Of a stretch of 64,000 nt of DNA, positions 1 through 10,559 are shown piece after piece. Below the pieces are notes generated by a model, which worked only from the letters and a program-made list of their open reading frames with translations, did not search any database and was not told the origin of the DNA. Both the position numbers and the translations under genes were made by a program. The DNA comes from Dipteris shenzhenensis (lineage: Eukaryota > Polypodiophyta > Polypodiopsida > Gleicheniales), in assembly GCA_047967505.1 (NCBI GenBank), contig CM106541.1. The stretch is one strand, 5' to 3'. The first letter of the stretch is position 1. Each line of letters opens with the position of its first letter.

Positions 1-480
1 TGCAAATTTCTTTCAGCATCTTGCAAAATTCTATTCTCACAGGAAACAACCCCTCTATCCCACATGATAACTGCAACAATGCCAATTTTTCCACATGCGT
101 CACACTAGACAGTAAAATCTTCTCGGAGATCTGGCAAGATCAACATTGAATCCGAAGTAAGCTTTCCTTTCAGCATTGCAAATGCTACTATTTCTTTTTG
201 ACCCCATGTAAAAGACACTCCCTTCTTCTGCAATTCATAAAGGGATGAAGCAATCTCAGCAAAATGACATATGAACCGTCTATAGTAAGAGCATAGAATT
301 AAAAAGCTACGTACATCGTGCAATTTCTCAACTGTGGCCAACTACAAATTGCTTCTATCTTAGTAGAATCCATATGCACTCCATCCTTGGACATGATGTG
401 TCCCAGAACGTGGATCTCACGCATAAAGAACTCGCTTTTCTTTGAATTTATGACCAACCTATGCTTATTGAGTTATGTAA
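1..480 (-). pseudogene. gypsy A fragment: end of RT and start of RNase H
   Basis: The minus strand encodes the RT-RNase H connection of a Ty3/gypsy polyprotein. Reading leftward it shows [20 protein letters not shown] (about 440-380), [14 protein letters not shown] (about 315-265) and the RNase H start CDACGKIGIVAVI (about 105-65). These align by eye with the same stretch of the complete gypsy B copy in this window. Homology stops abruptly near 480, and the remaining N-terminal part resumes near 14,550, so this is one half of a copy split by LINE-1. It runs off the left edge. It is a defective relic. Confidence 0.85.
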
Positions 481-524
481 AAGAGTTATGTAAGCACTAT
501 TGTCAAAAAAAGGGTCCAAGAGAA

Positions 525-1698
525 ATGGGGGACAAAGCCAAGAAGGACGACAACAACAACAACAAAAAGAAGCAAACGACACAACTGAAATTGGAGGATG
601 TGAATACACGGTACAACCGAAGTGGACTTGGGGTAGACAGCAAGGCAAAGGCAAGACCCGCCTCAGCTTCTTCAGCCCCTATCTCTACCTCAACCTCAAC
701 TCCCGCTACAGTTTCAGTTTCAGTTTCAGCTCCAGCCTCAGCTCCCTCTATCTCTATCTCTACTTCGACTTCAGCCCCCGCTTCAGGCTCAGCTCTAGTT
801 CCAGTCTCAGCTCCCTCTACATCTACAATCAATGACATACTCATGCCCATGGCGCCCGTTGTTGTTCCCTTCCCCTCCTCTCCTGTTACAGCTCTTGTAT
901 AGCTTATGACCCCTACTTCGGAGGTGTCATACACTGTTCTGCATTACACTTCACTCTCCCCTCTCCCTCTCAGTCAGCCCACACTCCCACACCCCGTTGG
1001 GACTGCCTCATCCATTCCATTGTCATCTCCATTCCTCACTCAGTCACCATCCACTTTCCGGACTCAATCCCACACTTTCATGCCACAGTCACCACAGTTT
1101 CAGCATGGACATGGGTGGGCTGATACACTAGAGGCCCGTGAGACCTTGCTCATGGAGATACATAGTTTCCGTGAGCGTGAGATGGAGCTGACTCGCTTCG
1201 CACGGGAGCAGGTCCGCTTCAACCAAGAGCAGGGCCGCATCATATAGGAGCAGGCTAGGGCCATTCGGGAGCAGGCGGGTCTTATTCAGGGACTCAGACA
1301 TGATATCATGCAGCTCCGACAGAAGGTCACAGCCAGGGAGTACCCCGGTGGTCGAGGCACAAATTGCGAGCATGCAATCTACTATTGAGGAGACTTCCAT
1401 ATGGGTTGACGTGGCCAAACGGGAACCCGCAAGGGTAACCGTTTCGGCTACCCTCATGGAGCAGCAGCAGAGAGCCAGTAAGGCTCTCAACATCAGAGTA
1501 CACGGGATCCCACGCACTGAGGCTACACCGATGGTAGATGCGACTGCGTTCGTGGCCACTACCCTGGGTGTGGCTGAGCACAAGATAGAGAGGGCATGGT
1601 GGGTGGGGAGAGATCCCAACCGAGAGCAACCCCTGATCATACGGTTCCATGACACTCAGGCACGACTTTCAGCTCTACAACGCAAGTCAGTCCTTTGA
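525..1698 (+). pseudogene. LINE-1 ORF1 (L1 ORF1p-like RNA-binding protein), broken
   Basis: Reading begins at an ATG at 525 (MGDKAKKDDNNNN). A Lys/Asn-rich N-terminus is followed by a Ser/Thr/Ala/Pro low-complexity segment (about 660-840), a Glu/Arg/Gln-rich coiled-coil-like segment (about 1130-1330), and a domain resembling the RRM-like domain of L1 ORF1p/Transposase_22 (about 1450-1690; it contains NIRVHGIPRTEA and IERAWWVGRD). In-frame TAG codons lie at 900-902 and 1245-1247, and a frame change occurs around 1330, so no full protein can be made. In L1-type elements this protein packages the RNA. The family call rests on the last domain. Confidence 0.6.
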
Positions 1699-1859
1699 GA
1701 CCAGCCAACGATCTCTATGGATGAGGACCTCACACCTCTACAAGTTGAGGAGAGGCGCTCTTTGCTGCAACAGCGGGATCAGGCCCGGAAGGAGGGGAAG
1801 TGAGCAGTGGTACGAGAGGGACGACTTCTTACAGACCCCCGTAGGGCACCTGCCCCCTC

Positions 1860-3532
1860 CCCTACATAGGGAAGCGGGGTCTCTGAGACTCAGATATCCG
1901 AGACCCTGTCCTGCACCATTTGGAACTGTAATGGTACCTTATGGTCAGAACCAAGGAACTTCTCGGAATCCTATACAGGCCACGACATAGTCTTTTATAC
2001 AGAGACACATCAGAGTCCAGAGCGCCCTCTTCCAATAGTCAGCGGGTATACATGGGAGTCTGCCTACAGAGATGAGACGAGGGGTACAAGAGGAGTTCGA
2101 GGTTCATGTGGAGTTGCAGTCCTTTTCAAATCCACACTTCGCGGGACCATTTCAGTAGAGCAGAGAGATACACATTCCAGATTTCCGGATTCGACACATG
2201 GACAGCCGGGATCTATTTGTCGCAGTTTGCTACTTCCCCCCTGAGATCTCCCACTTTGCCAGAGATATCCGAGGTGATGATGAGACATCCCCATTTGCTG
2301 CCCTTTATCAGTCCATCATTGACTTCTCTAGCCGCGGAGAAGTCCTTCTAGTAGGGGACTTCAACACGAGGACAAGGGCCCGTCAAGTACCACTTCTTGA
2401 CTTCAGAGATGATTCCACTCTACTACCAGATATTGACCTTGAGGAGGCAGGTTGTTGGAAAGGTCACCTCCCCATCTGTAAGCCCCTAAATGAGGAGAGT
2501 GTGGGGGAGGGAGACCTAGGGCAGGATGTGCCCCAAAAGAAGAGAGGCAGGTACCTGGCTGATTTGCAGGAGCATAAGGCGGAGCAGAGGACAGCAATAG
2601 GGACCCAAGAGAAGAGACCACGGATGATGTCAACAACAGTACGGAATAGTACAGAGCTGAGGCGCACACGTGGCAGATCATGAGAACAGGGTAAACAGGC
2701 GCTGACATGGCAGGTCAGGAGCGCAGGTGTACGGGGCTGCATGGGGCTTGGTAGAGCAGCAAATGGGGCTGCCAGTGGGCAATGGCATGCCTTATATAGG
2801 CTGGGCCCCTACCTTGATTGGAGGGCCAAAAGCCCTAGAAGTGTGGGCCAAAGGGCCCTAGTTTTGTGAGCCCTTAAAGGGCTGTTAGACAAAGCTTGGC
2901 AGGGGCTGCCCACCTAGGCTAGAAGAACACACTGGACGGAAAGTCTACAGACGCTCGAGGTGGAGCACGCGGACTCGAGTCTAGAGATAGCCAACAGATA
3001 GGAGAAGGACCTAGTGGTTAGATCGGAGGACCACACCATTGGTGGGACTCTGGATCTATCTATTTTGTATTGTGTCCATAGTTTTGGACGGAAATATATA
3101 CTTTGGTGGTTTCTCTATCTAGCTGGTTCATTGTCTATTGATGAGTCTGCACACCTATTTTATGCACATCAAGTAAAGAAGTTTGTGATTCCACACCCAC
3201 ACCACACTGTGTGAGCTCCTGGGCATTACTATAAGTCTTCCGCTGTGCGTACCCTCTGTTGGGCAAAATTCTAACACAGGTATGCTACGGGTTTCGGCTA
3301 ACAGGCGAGGTCCATTCTCATCTTATGGGCAGGCCCTATTAGACCTCGGCAAGATACATGATCTCATTATCTAAAATGGTCTTGACAGATGGCCCGCCTC
3401 AAGTGGTTTCACATGCTTTCCACATGGGGGGGGGGGTCCAGTGTTGTTGATTACATCATGGGATCCCCTGTCTTCACATCTCGCATTACTGACTTCATTG
3501 TAGCACCTCTCCCCCCAGGGGCTGATCATACA
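1860..3532 (+). pseudogene. LINE-1 ORF2 endonuclease domain, interrupted by a solo LTR
   Basis: Endonuclease/exonuclease/phosphatase motifs appear in order: TIWNCNG (about 1917), HDIVFYTETHQ (about 1982), RGSCGVAVLF (about 2100), VLLVGDFNTR (about 2345) and, after the inserted LTR, SSVVDYIMGSP (about 3435). The frame changes at least once near 2135, and a stop lies near 3375. A run of ten Gs at 3426 lies in the distal part. Removing 2453-3281 restores continuous coding across the CAGGT target site, which supports both the domain call and the insertion. This domain normally nicks the target DNA for target-primed reverse transcription. Confidence 0.75.
2453..3276. mobile_element. Solo LTR, 824 bp
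   Basis: The segment starts TGTTGG, ends CTAACA (TG...CA with short inverted ends) and is flanked by the perfect 5-bp repeat CAGGT (2448-2452 and 3277-3281). It interrupts LINE-1 endonuclease codons. No retroelement coding or internal region is present, so this fits a solo LTR left by LTR-LTR recombination. Both strands carry short open frames typical of LTRs. A TATATAGG motif lies near 2795. The superfamily is not determinable from the LTR alone. Confidence 0.85.
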
Positions 3533-4422
3533 TAAAACCAACTCGTTGGTGAAAGACAGCTATCACCACTCTTAAACGACGGGATTTATGCTCTCAAAAG
3601 CTCTCCCTCACTCCCTCTCTCTGAAGATGCACTAGGGCCCAGGACAAATCGTCGGGCTGGACCCCCCCGAAGGTCTTTATTCATCAGAGAAAATCCGTTA
3701 CAGAAGTTCAGCGTAGAGCTATCTGGTAAATCTCCACATTCCAAAACGTGAATAATCCACCTTTTTTACAAGAGCATGCCACTTGTCTAAAATCTAGACT
3801 AAATCCTATTACATGCCACTAAGGGCCATTCTGGAGTCTTCAAAGCTCTCGGTCACACGAACCGCCTCCTAGATGCTTGTCAGGCTCCCATTACGCTTAG
3901 GAAAAATAATCCTTCCTAGTACCTGCAACAATTAATTAAAGCGCACCACCATGGTACCCATTAATTGTTAGTGCTTTGCATGCAAATAACACACTGTGGA
4001 CTAATCCTAGTCACGGTGGGCGTCCCCACTGAACACATGTGCACATCTAAACAAATATATATACAAATAAATATATATATATTCTCTGGTTGACCGGAGT
4101 CAACACTCTTGATTATAATTAAAGAGCTTTGACCAAAGGTCAAGGCGCCTTAATTATAGCCAAGTCTCTCCAACCGAAGTTGGCACATCTTGGTTAACCG
4201 GGGTTAACCCTCTTGGCGCATGCCAAGTCTTGTTGACCGAAGTCAACACTCTCTGACCGCAGTCAGGTTTACTTGACTAGAGTCAAGTATCTTTGACCGT
4301 AGTCAATCCTTTGACCATTACAATAACTCTTTGACCATAATTAACACATATAAAACTCTTTAATTATGATCAAATAAATGGTCAACTGTACTTTGACTTA
4401 GGATATTTACATTGTGGTGACA
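3533..4422 (-). repeat. gypsy B 3' LTR
   Basis: This 890-bp repeat matches 10560-11474. On the minus strand it begins TGTCACCAC and ends GGTTTTA, so the end is TA instead of the usual CA. It carries an AATAAA signal (plus-strand tttatt at 3676-3681), a TATA-rich stretch (about 4056-4082) and the dyad array at 4089-4306. Compared with the 5' LTR it lacks 25 bp near 3772. It lies next to the polypurine tract. Confidence 0.93.
4089..4306 (-). promoter_or_regulatory. Dyad (W-box-like) array in gypsy B 3' LTR
   Basis: A run of short inverted repeats of the form TTGAC-CGNA-GTCAA, with changes in one arm mirrored in the other (GTTGAC/GTCAAC, CCAAC/GTTGG, CTGAC/GTCAG, CTTGAC/GTCAAG). TTGAC(C) is the core of the W-box bound by WRKY factors. 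On the minus strand the array lies upstream of the TATA-rich region, the position of an LTR enhancer. The enhancer role is inferred. Confidence 0.55.
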
Positions 4423-4435
4423 TCCCCTCGGCTTC
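4423..4435 (-). other. Polypurine tract of gypsy B
   Basis: On the minus strand the 13 bases just before the 3' LTR read GAAGCCGAGGGGA, all purine except two C residues. In LTR retrotransposons this tract primes plus-strand DNA synthesis. It overlaps the end of the polyprotein ORF. Confidence 0.75.
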
Positions 4436-7400
4436 TATTCAGTTGACCTCAACTGAAAAGCTTCCTTGTAAACATCCAAAAGTTGTGGATGATCGGATAG
4501 CATGTCTTCGTCCATCCACTTGGCATCTAATGCTGTATAATTCTTGAATTTTACAAGATACCTGTAAAACTCCTTACCCTGAGGGCCTTTACGTACAATA
4601 TGGTACACAATTTGCTCTGGCTGAAGGACTTCCTCCAGCTCATCCACTTCTGGTGGATCTTCTGATACTGGTTCTGTAGGCTCTGGTCCCTGAAATTTCT
4701 TTAGAAGACTCACATGGAATGCATTGTGAATCCTCCAATGCTCTGGCAATGCTAATCTGTATGCAACCTCATTTATTCTTTCTGTAACCCTGAAAGGGCC
4801 ATAGTATCTGGGAGATAACTTTGCATACACTTTCTGTTTGCCTTTAAACTTGCGGAGCCTAGCTTTTTCAAACCTCAAAAGTACCCAATCCCCTTCCTTG
4901 AGATCTAATTGTCTCCTATGCTTATCTGCAGCTCTTTTATGTTTCTCTTGAGACCTTTCAATTGCTGTCCGGACTTGGCTGTAAGCTGTCTGGAGGTCTC
5001 TCACAAACTGATCAGCTGCAAATATTTCATCTTTGGTCCTCAATATAGGTGGCAAAATCACCTTCCCATATATGACTTCAAAAGGGGCTTTCCCTGTAGA
5101 GCTATGTACTGTATTATTGTAAGCAAACTCTACTAACGGTAGGTACTTTTCCCAGTCTGAACTTTGGTCACCCACGTAGCATTTCAGCATATCCAAAATT
5201 GTAGAATTTGCTACTTCACTTTGACCATCTATCTGGGGATGGAAAGAAGAAGAAAAATTCAGATTCGTCCCCATGTTATCAAATAAAGCTCTCCAGAATA
5301 GACTGGTCATTCTGGGATCTCGATCACTAACAATGGACTTAGGCATACCATGATGTTTAAAAATTTGTGCCATGAACAGCTTAGCCATATGATCTGCCTT
5401 TATGGTTTTGCGAACCGGAATGAAATGAGCTTGCTTGCTGAATCTATCTATGATAGTCCAAATCCCATCATTCCCTGACTTTGATCTCGGCAAATCAAAA
5501 ATAAAGTCCATTGTAATACTTTCCCATGGTGCCTGAGGCACGGGAAGAGGCATAAGTAGGCCAGGTGCCTTCCGTCTATCATACTTCATTTTCAAACACG
5601 TAAGGCATTCAGTAACAAACTGATGTATATCTTTCCACATTCCTGGCCAAAAGAAATACCTCTCTAGTGCTAGGGTTGTTGCTGTAATTCCTCTATGTCC
5701 AGCATAGGGAGGTGCATGGCATTCCCCCAAAATCTTTTTCCTCATCTCCTGGGTGATGCATAGGCAATCATCTTTCATTAAATACCCATCTTTCAGGGAA
5801 TAGTGACTGGTGGATTGCCCCTCTTGCATTTGCTGTAAAATTTCACCAAAATCAGAATCATGAGCGTATTGCTCCCTCATACCTTCCAGGTCTTGATGAT
5901 AAGCAATAGTTACATTATTGACCTGGGGTCTTCGGGACAAGGCATCTGCCACTCTGTTCCGAATTCCTGGAGTATGGACAATCTGAAAATGATACATTGA
6001 CAGCATGTTTGCCCATTTCATATGCTTCTCGGAAAGCTTGGTCTGAGTCAAAAAGTATCTCAGACTTTGGTGATCTGTTTTGACAGTAAAATCTGCACCC
6101 AAAAGATAGTGTTTCCATGTATGGATGGCATGAATTACAGCCAATAACTCTTTCTCATAGATTCCTAAATATCTTTCCGCATCCCGAAGTCGCCTGCTTT
6201 CATAGGCTACTACATGACCATTCTGATGCAATGCAGCCCCAACACATTCTCCACAAGCATCGCAATCAACATCAAAAGACTGATAAAGATCCGGGACTAC
6301 CAGAATAGGCTCTGTAGTCAACTTCTCCTTGAGTGTATTGAATGCTTTCTTCTGTGATAATCCCCATGTGAAGGCTGCATTTTTCTTAGTAAGGTCATGT
6401 AATGGAGCTGCGATATCAGCAAAATGTCTGATAAATCTTCTGTAGTAAGAACACAGGCCTAAGAAGCTTCGAACTTCATGCACAGTTTTCAGCTCTGGCC
6501 ATTCCTGAATGGCACGGATCTTCGCTGGATCCATTTGTATCCCATTCTTGGATATTATATGCCCCAGATAGTGGATTTCTTCCAAGAAGAACTCACTTTT
6601 CTTGCTGTTTGCATAGAGCTGATGATTTCTCAGCTCTTGAAACACTATAGCAAGATGTTCTCTGTGCTCTTCCTCTGTCTTAGAAAAAACTAAGATATCA
6701 TCAAAGAAAGTACCCGTAAAATGCCTGTACTTCCGGAAGATGCGATCCATCATTCTATTGAATGTGGCTGGAGCATTTGTCAACCCAAAAGGCATCACTA
6801 AGTATTCATACAACCCGAATCTAGTGCGGAATGCTGTCTTGTGCACATCCTGAGGCTGTATCCTCACTTGGTGGTAGCCACTCTTTAAGTCTATCCTGCT
6901 GAAAACTGAAGCTCCATTTAACTGATCTAGGACATCATCAATGCGCGGAATAGGGAATCTATTCTTGATGGTCATTTTGTTCAGTGCGCGATAATCAACG
7001 CACATACGGAATGAGCCATCTTTCTTCTGTACTAATAGTACAGGGGAACAAAAAGGAGACGAGCTGGGCTGAATCAACCCTTTGGACAGCAAGTCCTGTA
7101 CCTGAGCCATAATCTCCTCTCTCTGAGTCGCACTGACTCTATAAGGGGGTCTGTTTGGTGGCTCACTACCAGGCATTAACTCTATCTGATGATCTTCTGG
7201 TCTCTCTGGGGGTAACTCCCCTGGCAAAACATCAGAAAAGCAATCTTTAAAGTTTACAAGAAACTGAAACTTATCTTTGTCTGCATCATTCATTTCAGCA
7301 TGCATATCATTCTCTTTTTCTTTTACAAAAACCATGTACGCAGAAATTGCAGACTTTATTGCTTTACCGCATGAAACATCAGATACAATGGGGATAGTGT

Positions 7401-8529
7401 CCCCTTTATTCCTGGCAATTAAACGCTGATTTTTCCCCCTATGCACAAACTCCAACGCTCTTTCAGGAAGAGTCAACTTCACTGCCTTGCGGTGAAACCA
7501 AGGCATCCCCAAAACTACATCATAATGTTTCAGTGGAGAAATGAAGAAGTCTTCCTGATCCACATAACTCTGAACATGAAGACGGAGCTTCCCTATCAAG
7601 GGAGTAACTGGCACAGGATTCCCACAAAACATTTGATCGGCATCCAAAGCCCTGCCTAACTCTTCCGTCTTTATTCCCAGCCTCAGGGCTAGATCCTCTG
7701 ATATAAAATTATCAGTAGCCCCTGGATCAAATAAAATTAGCGCTAGCTGGTCTCTAACTTTGCCCCATGATAGCAGCAATTCTCGTTCTTCTGGGTTCAA
7801 AGCATGACCCAGTATATCAGGAATTCCCCCCGCCATTGGCTTTTGCGGTCCTCGTGGCTTCTCTGCCTCTTTTCCCTTCGAAGTTGAAGGCTTTTCTGGG
7901 CACTGGGCAGCCACATGCCCCTCTTTACCGCACCTGAAGCATTTCCCATCTCTACGGAATTCCGCTATCTGTTCAGGGGTAAATAGAGATTTGCCCTTAT
8001 AAGTCTTTGAAAACTGAGTACCCCTCGGCTTCTGAGGCTGAAACCCTTTCTTTTCAGCCTTGGGGTACTCTTTCTTTTCTGATTTTGGAAAATCAGTTTT
8101 CTTTTTATCAGCACGTCCTGCATGCAAGGATGGCACTGTAGATGGATCTTGTAGCGGCACAAGACTCGCTACTGAAGCTGAATGCATAAGGTCTTGAATA
8201 TTCTTTGCCCCCAAAGCATTCAGTACTGCCTGAATTCTTGGAGTGAGACCTGCTCTGTACTTCCTCATTTGGGTGCCTTTGGAGATCTTTTTGAAAGGTG
8301 CAACCTGCAAATAAGCATCCCAAAACTTTTGGTTGTACCCATCCACTGTATCTCCTGCATCCATGTGCAAGCTGTCCCAGTCTTGAAGAACATGGTCTCT
8401 AAACTGTTTAGGCATAAACTGCTGGTAGAAGGCTTTCTTGAAGTCCTTCCACTTCCTTGGGGCTGACCCATCTGTGGTCTGTGCACTCCACCATGCACTA
8501 GCCGTTGCTGTCAAGTGTAAACTGACCAT
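4435..8529 (-). CDS. gypsy B gag (C-part)-pol polyprotein with chromodomain
   Basis: This is a 1364-residue open frame. Approximate order: retrotransposon gag core (1-100; TASAWW, FYQQFMP), CCHC zinc knuckle (197-210; [14 protein letters not shown]), aspartic protease (about 267; [11 protein letters not shown]), reverse transcriptase (about 480-650; [20 protein letters not shown] near 608), RNase H (about 735-850; [12 protein letters not shown]), integrase with an HHCC finger (about 936-985) and DDE core (TMDFIFDLP near 1006, PQIDGQSE near 1100), then a chromodomain (about 1300-1345; ends [13 protein letters not shown]). The catalytic motifs look intact. The frame continues upstream in the same phase through a TAA at 8557, so the true polyprotein would be about 1554 residues. 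The ATG at 8529 is simply the first after that stop. No separate pol frame exists, as in other single-ORF chromoviruses. Confidence 0.93.
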   Translation of the reverse strand: MVSLHLTATASAWWSAQTTDGSAPRKWKDFKKAFYQQFMPKQFRDHVLQDWDSLHMDAGDTVDGYNQKFWDAYLQVAPFKKISKGTQMRKYRAGLTPRIQAVLNALGAKNIQDLMHSASVASLVPLQDPSTVPSLHAGRADKKKTDFPKSEKKEYPKAEKKGFQPQKPRGTQFSKTYKGKSLFTPEQIAEFRRDGKCFRCGKEGHVAAQCPEKPSTSKGKEAEKPRGPQKPMAGGIPDILGHALNPEERELLLSWGKVRDQLALILFDPGATDNFISEDLALRLGIKTEELGRALDADQMFCGNPVPVTPLIGKLRLHVQSYVDQEDFFISPLKHYDVVLGMPWFHRKAVKLTLPERALEFVHRGKNQRLIARNKGDTIPIVSDVSCGKAIKSAISAYMVFVKEKENDMHAEMNDADKDKFQFLVNFKDCFSDVLPGELPPERPEDHQIELMPGSEPPNRPPYRVSATQREEIMAQVQDLLSKGLIQPSSSPFCSPVLLVQKKDGSFRMCVDYRALNKMTIKNRFPIPRIDDVLDQLNGASVFSRIDLKSGYHQVRIQPQDVHKTAFRTRFGLYEYLVMPFGLTNAPATFNRMMDRIFRKYRHFTGTFFDDILVFSKTEEEHREHLAIVFQELRNHQLYANSKKSEFFLEEIHYLGHIISKNGIQMDPAKIRAIQEWPELKTVHEVRSFLGLCSYYRRFIRHFADIAAPLHDLTKKNAAFTWGLSQKKAFNTLKEKLTTEPILVVPDLYQSFDVDCDACGECVGAALHQNGHVVAYESRRLRDAERYLGIYEKELLAVIHAIHTWKHYLLGADFTVKTDHQSLRYFLTQTKLSEKHMKWANMLSMYHFQIVHTPGIRNRVADALSRRPQVNNVTIAYHQDLEGMREQYAHDSDFGEILQQMQEGQSTSHYSLKDGYLMKDDCLCITQEMRKKILGECHAPPYAGHRGITATTLALERYFFWPGMWKDIHQFVTECLTCLKMKYDRRKAPGLLMPLPVPQAPWESITMDFIFDLPRSKSGNDGIWTIIDRFSKQAHFIPVRKTIKADHMAKLFMAQIFKHHGMPKSIVSDRDPRMTSLFWRALFDNMGTNLNFSSSFHPQIDGQSEVANSTILDMLKCYVGDQSSDWEKYLPLVEFAYNNTVHSSTGKAPFEVIYGKVILPPILRTKDEIFAADQFVRDLQTAYSQVRTAIERSQEKHKRAADKHRRQLDLKEGDWVLLRFEKARLRKFKGKQKVYAKLSPRYYGPFRVTERINEVAYRLALPEHWRIHNAFHVSLLKKFQGPEPTEPVSEDPPEVDELEEVLQPEQIVYHIVRKGPQGKEFYRYLVKFKNYTALDAKWMDEDMLSDHPQLLDVYKEAFQLRSTE

Positions 8530-8556
8530 TCTTAATTTGGAGGATTCTGAAAATTT

Positions 8557-9099
8557 TTATGTACCGAATGCAGCATCAAACTGTCTGATAAACTGCAATG
8601 CTTTGTCTGTATGACCATACTGTCCATTGTAGGTCATAAACTTGACAGATTTTCCTCCCTCTTTAAATTCCTTGGTCTCTTTGGAAGACTTTCTCTTTCT
8701 AGACTTCTTGTGTTTTCTTCTTTTCCTGAAGGGTTTATCTGATAAGGAAGAAGAAGATACAGAAGTCGAACTCGAGGTAGACGGTGATGGACCAGGAGAT
8801 CGGTGATGATGCCTCGATCTCTTTTTACTATGGGACCGTCTCCTATGAGATCTATGAGATCTCTCTCTCTCAGGCTGTACACGAGAGTGTGCCTCTGGCA
8901 TTGGCACGTCATATACTGGATTAGGCATAGTTTCTGCTTGAAACAAATGCTGAGCCCTGGGATCCCTTTTGAGATTTTCCAGCTCTTGTATACGAGTGCG
9001 TACCATCTGTTCAAATTCTTGTTGAGTTTGCGGCACATTTCTCTGTCCTGGATGTACATCCCTATCTTGTGAATCCCACTGGATAGGTGATTGATCCAT
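8557..9099 (-). pseudogene. gypsy B gag N-terminal part, cut by an in-frame stop
   Basis: This 180-residue frame starts at ATG 9099 (MDQSPIQWDSQDRD) and ends at TAA 8557-8559. It is in the same phase as the downstream polyprotein, with only about ten sense codons between the stop and the next ATG. A Glu/Gln-rich segment is followed by an Arg/Ser/His-rich basic segment (residues about 80-145), then FIRQFDAAFGT, which leads into the gag core. A single base change explains the stop. Programmed readthrough is possible but not supported by any visible signal. Confidence 0.8.
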
Positions 9100-10546
9100 A
9101 TTCTGAGATCTGCAGATTTCTCACACCGTGTAGGTAACTGATGCACACTACCTTTGCTTTTCCAACAGAAAAAGTACCTCAACAAGAGGTGTTTTGCATT
9201 CGCAATCTATGCCAGTACTGGCTGTCAGTTCAAGGCATAAACCCACACAGTTGCCAAAGCATCAACAACTATATTGCCCTTTTCTGGCTGCTGCAGATGG
9301 CTTCAAAAGGCATCTGTTTTTTCCCTCTTTTCACTGCTCAAAGGCATGCATACTCTTTTTCTGCAAATCTCTGATTTCTCTGTTTTTCTGCTGTTTTCTG
9401 ACAGTAAAAGTCTGACAGATAAGTGAAAATTTCTAGCAGGAACAATCTCTGCAACTGTTCTTTTTTTTTTTTTTTTTTAAAGAACAGTAACCAGATGGAG
9501 TAACTGGCTAGTTACTCTAACCAGACTGACTGATTCTGGTCTGGTTAGCTTGCAACTGGACTAACTGAACTGGTCACAGTCTGGTTGCAGTGACCAGACT
9601 GGTCTGGTTGGGTCAAGTTAACTAGACCTCTGACCAGGGTTAACTAACCAGAATTTATTTAACCACTGGTTTGCCACATGTCAGTGCCACATCAGCATCT
9701 GCCACATCAGCTTACCACGTGTCTTGCCACGTCATCTACTGCGCTGTCTGCCACGTGTCAGTGCCACGTCATCTACTGCGCTGTCTGCCACGTCAGTGCC
9801 ACGTCATCTGCTGAGCTGTCTGCCACGTGTCAGTGCCACGTCATCTGCTGAGCTGTCTGCCAGCATGGACTGCCACGTCATCAAGCCAACCGCTCCATCC
9901 GCCATGTCAGCGCCTGCACGTGCATGCCACCTGGCTGCCACGTCAGCATCAACGCAGAGCCCCTGCAAACTTTCAGCACCATGGCACCGCGCGTGAAGAA
10001 CAGGCGTCGTGAAGGATCATCAACGTCTAGCTATTTCCAGCCCGCACCATAGCGTAGCCTCCTCGAGTGTTATCGCCTTCACGAAGGTATGCAAAAATGA
10101 CACAAGAAGCCAAAAATCACTTCGAGCGTTCACGCGATACCCAGCAGCTACTTCAATCGTTGGCAGTTTGATCACTTCATTCGCTTTGACTCTCCGTTAG
10201 AGGCGTCCTTACGCCGTCATAGGCATGAGGCCCCAAGTGTAGTAGCCAGCACCGCTTGTGCCCACGCCATCACCAGCGTATCTTGCCTCGGGTCAGCGTA
10301 CGCTTCGCCTTCCTTCACGCTTGCGTATAGTCTAGCTTCAGCATATAGTCTGAAACTGAACAATTTACGCTATCTCTGCCAACGAATAACTCCACATCTG
10401 CATCTATGTCGCCCATCTGGTTGACGTTGTACCAGCGGCTGCAAATCTTTGCTTATCCTAGCTTTGAACAGGCCGCCATCTTATTCCTTCCTTTGGCTGC
10501 AGGCATCTTCTCAGACCGTCATAGCTTCAGAAAGCTACGAAGCTGC
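9100..10546 (-). other. gypsy B untranslated leader
   Basis: About 1.45 kb separates the primer-binding site from the gag ATG. No retroelement domain is seen here. It includes a T20 run (about 9460-9478), CTGGTTAG-type repeats (about 9490-9660) and a tandem array rich in CCACGTCA/CCACGTG motifs (9675-9960). Small open frames exist, but the repetitive composition argues against a conserved protein. Confidence 0.7.
9675..9960 (-). repeat. Minisatellite of ACGT-core boxes in gypsy B leader
   Basis: Units of about 36-47 bp repeat with the pattern TGCCACGTGTCAGTGCC then ACGTCATCTGCTGAGCTGTC, with variants. About seven CCACGTCA sites and at least three CACGTG cores are visible. ACGT-core boxes (G-box CACGTG, hybrid TGACGTGG) are known plant bZIP/bHLH targets. 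Related motifs recur in two other leaders in this window. Confidence 0.6.
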
Positions 10547-10558
10547 GCTCTGATACCA
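10547..10558 (-). other. Primer-binding site of gypsy B (initiator tRNA-Met type)
   Basis: The minus strand reads TGGTATCAGAGC one base downstream of the 5' LTR end. This is the standard plant retrotransposon sequence complementary to the 3' end of initiator tRNA-Met. It orients the element and fixes the LTR boundary. Confidence 0.92.
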
Positions 10559-10559
10559 A

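Noticed and set aside
503-934. Minus-strand Glu/Ala/Gly-rich frame over LINE-1 ORF1
   Set aside because: Mirror of the Ser/Thr/Ala low-complexity codons of ORF1 on the other strand.
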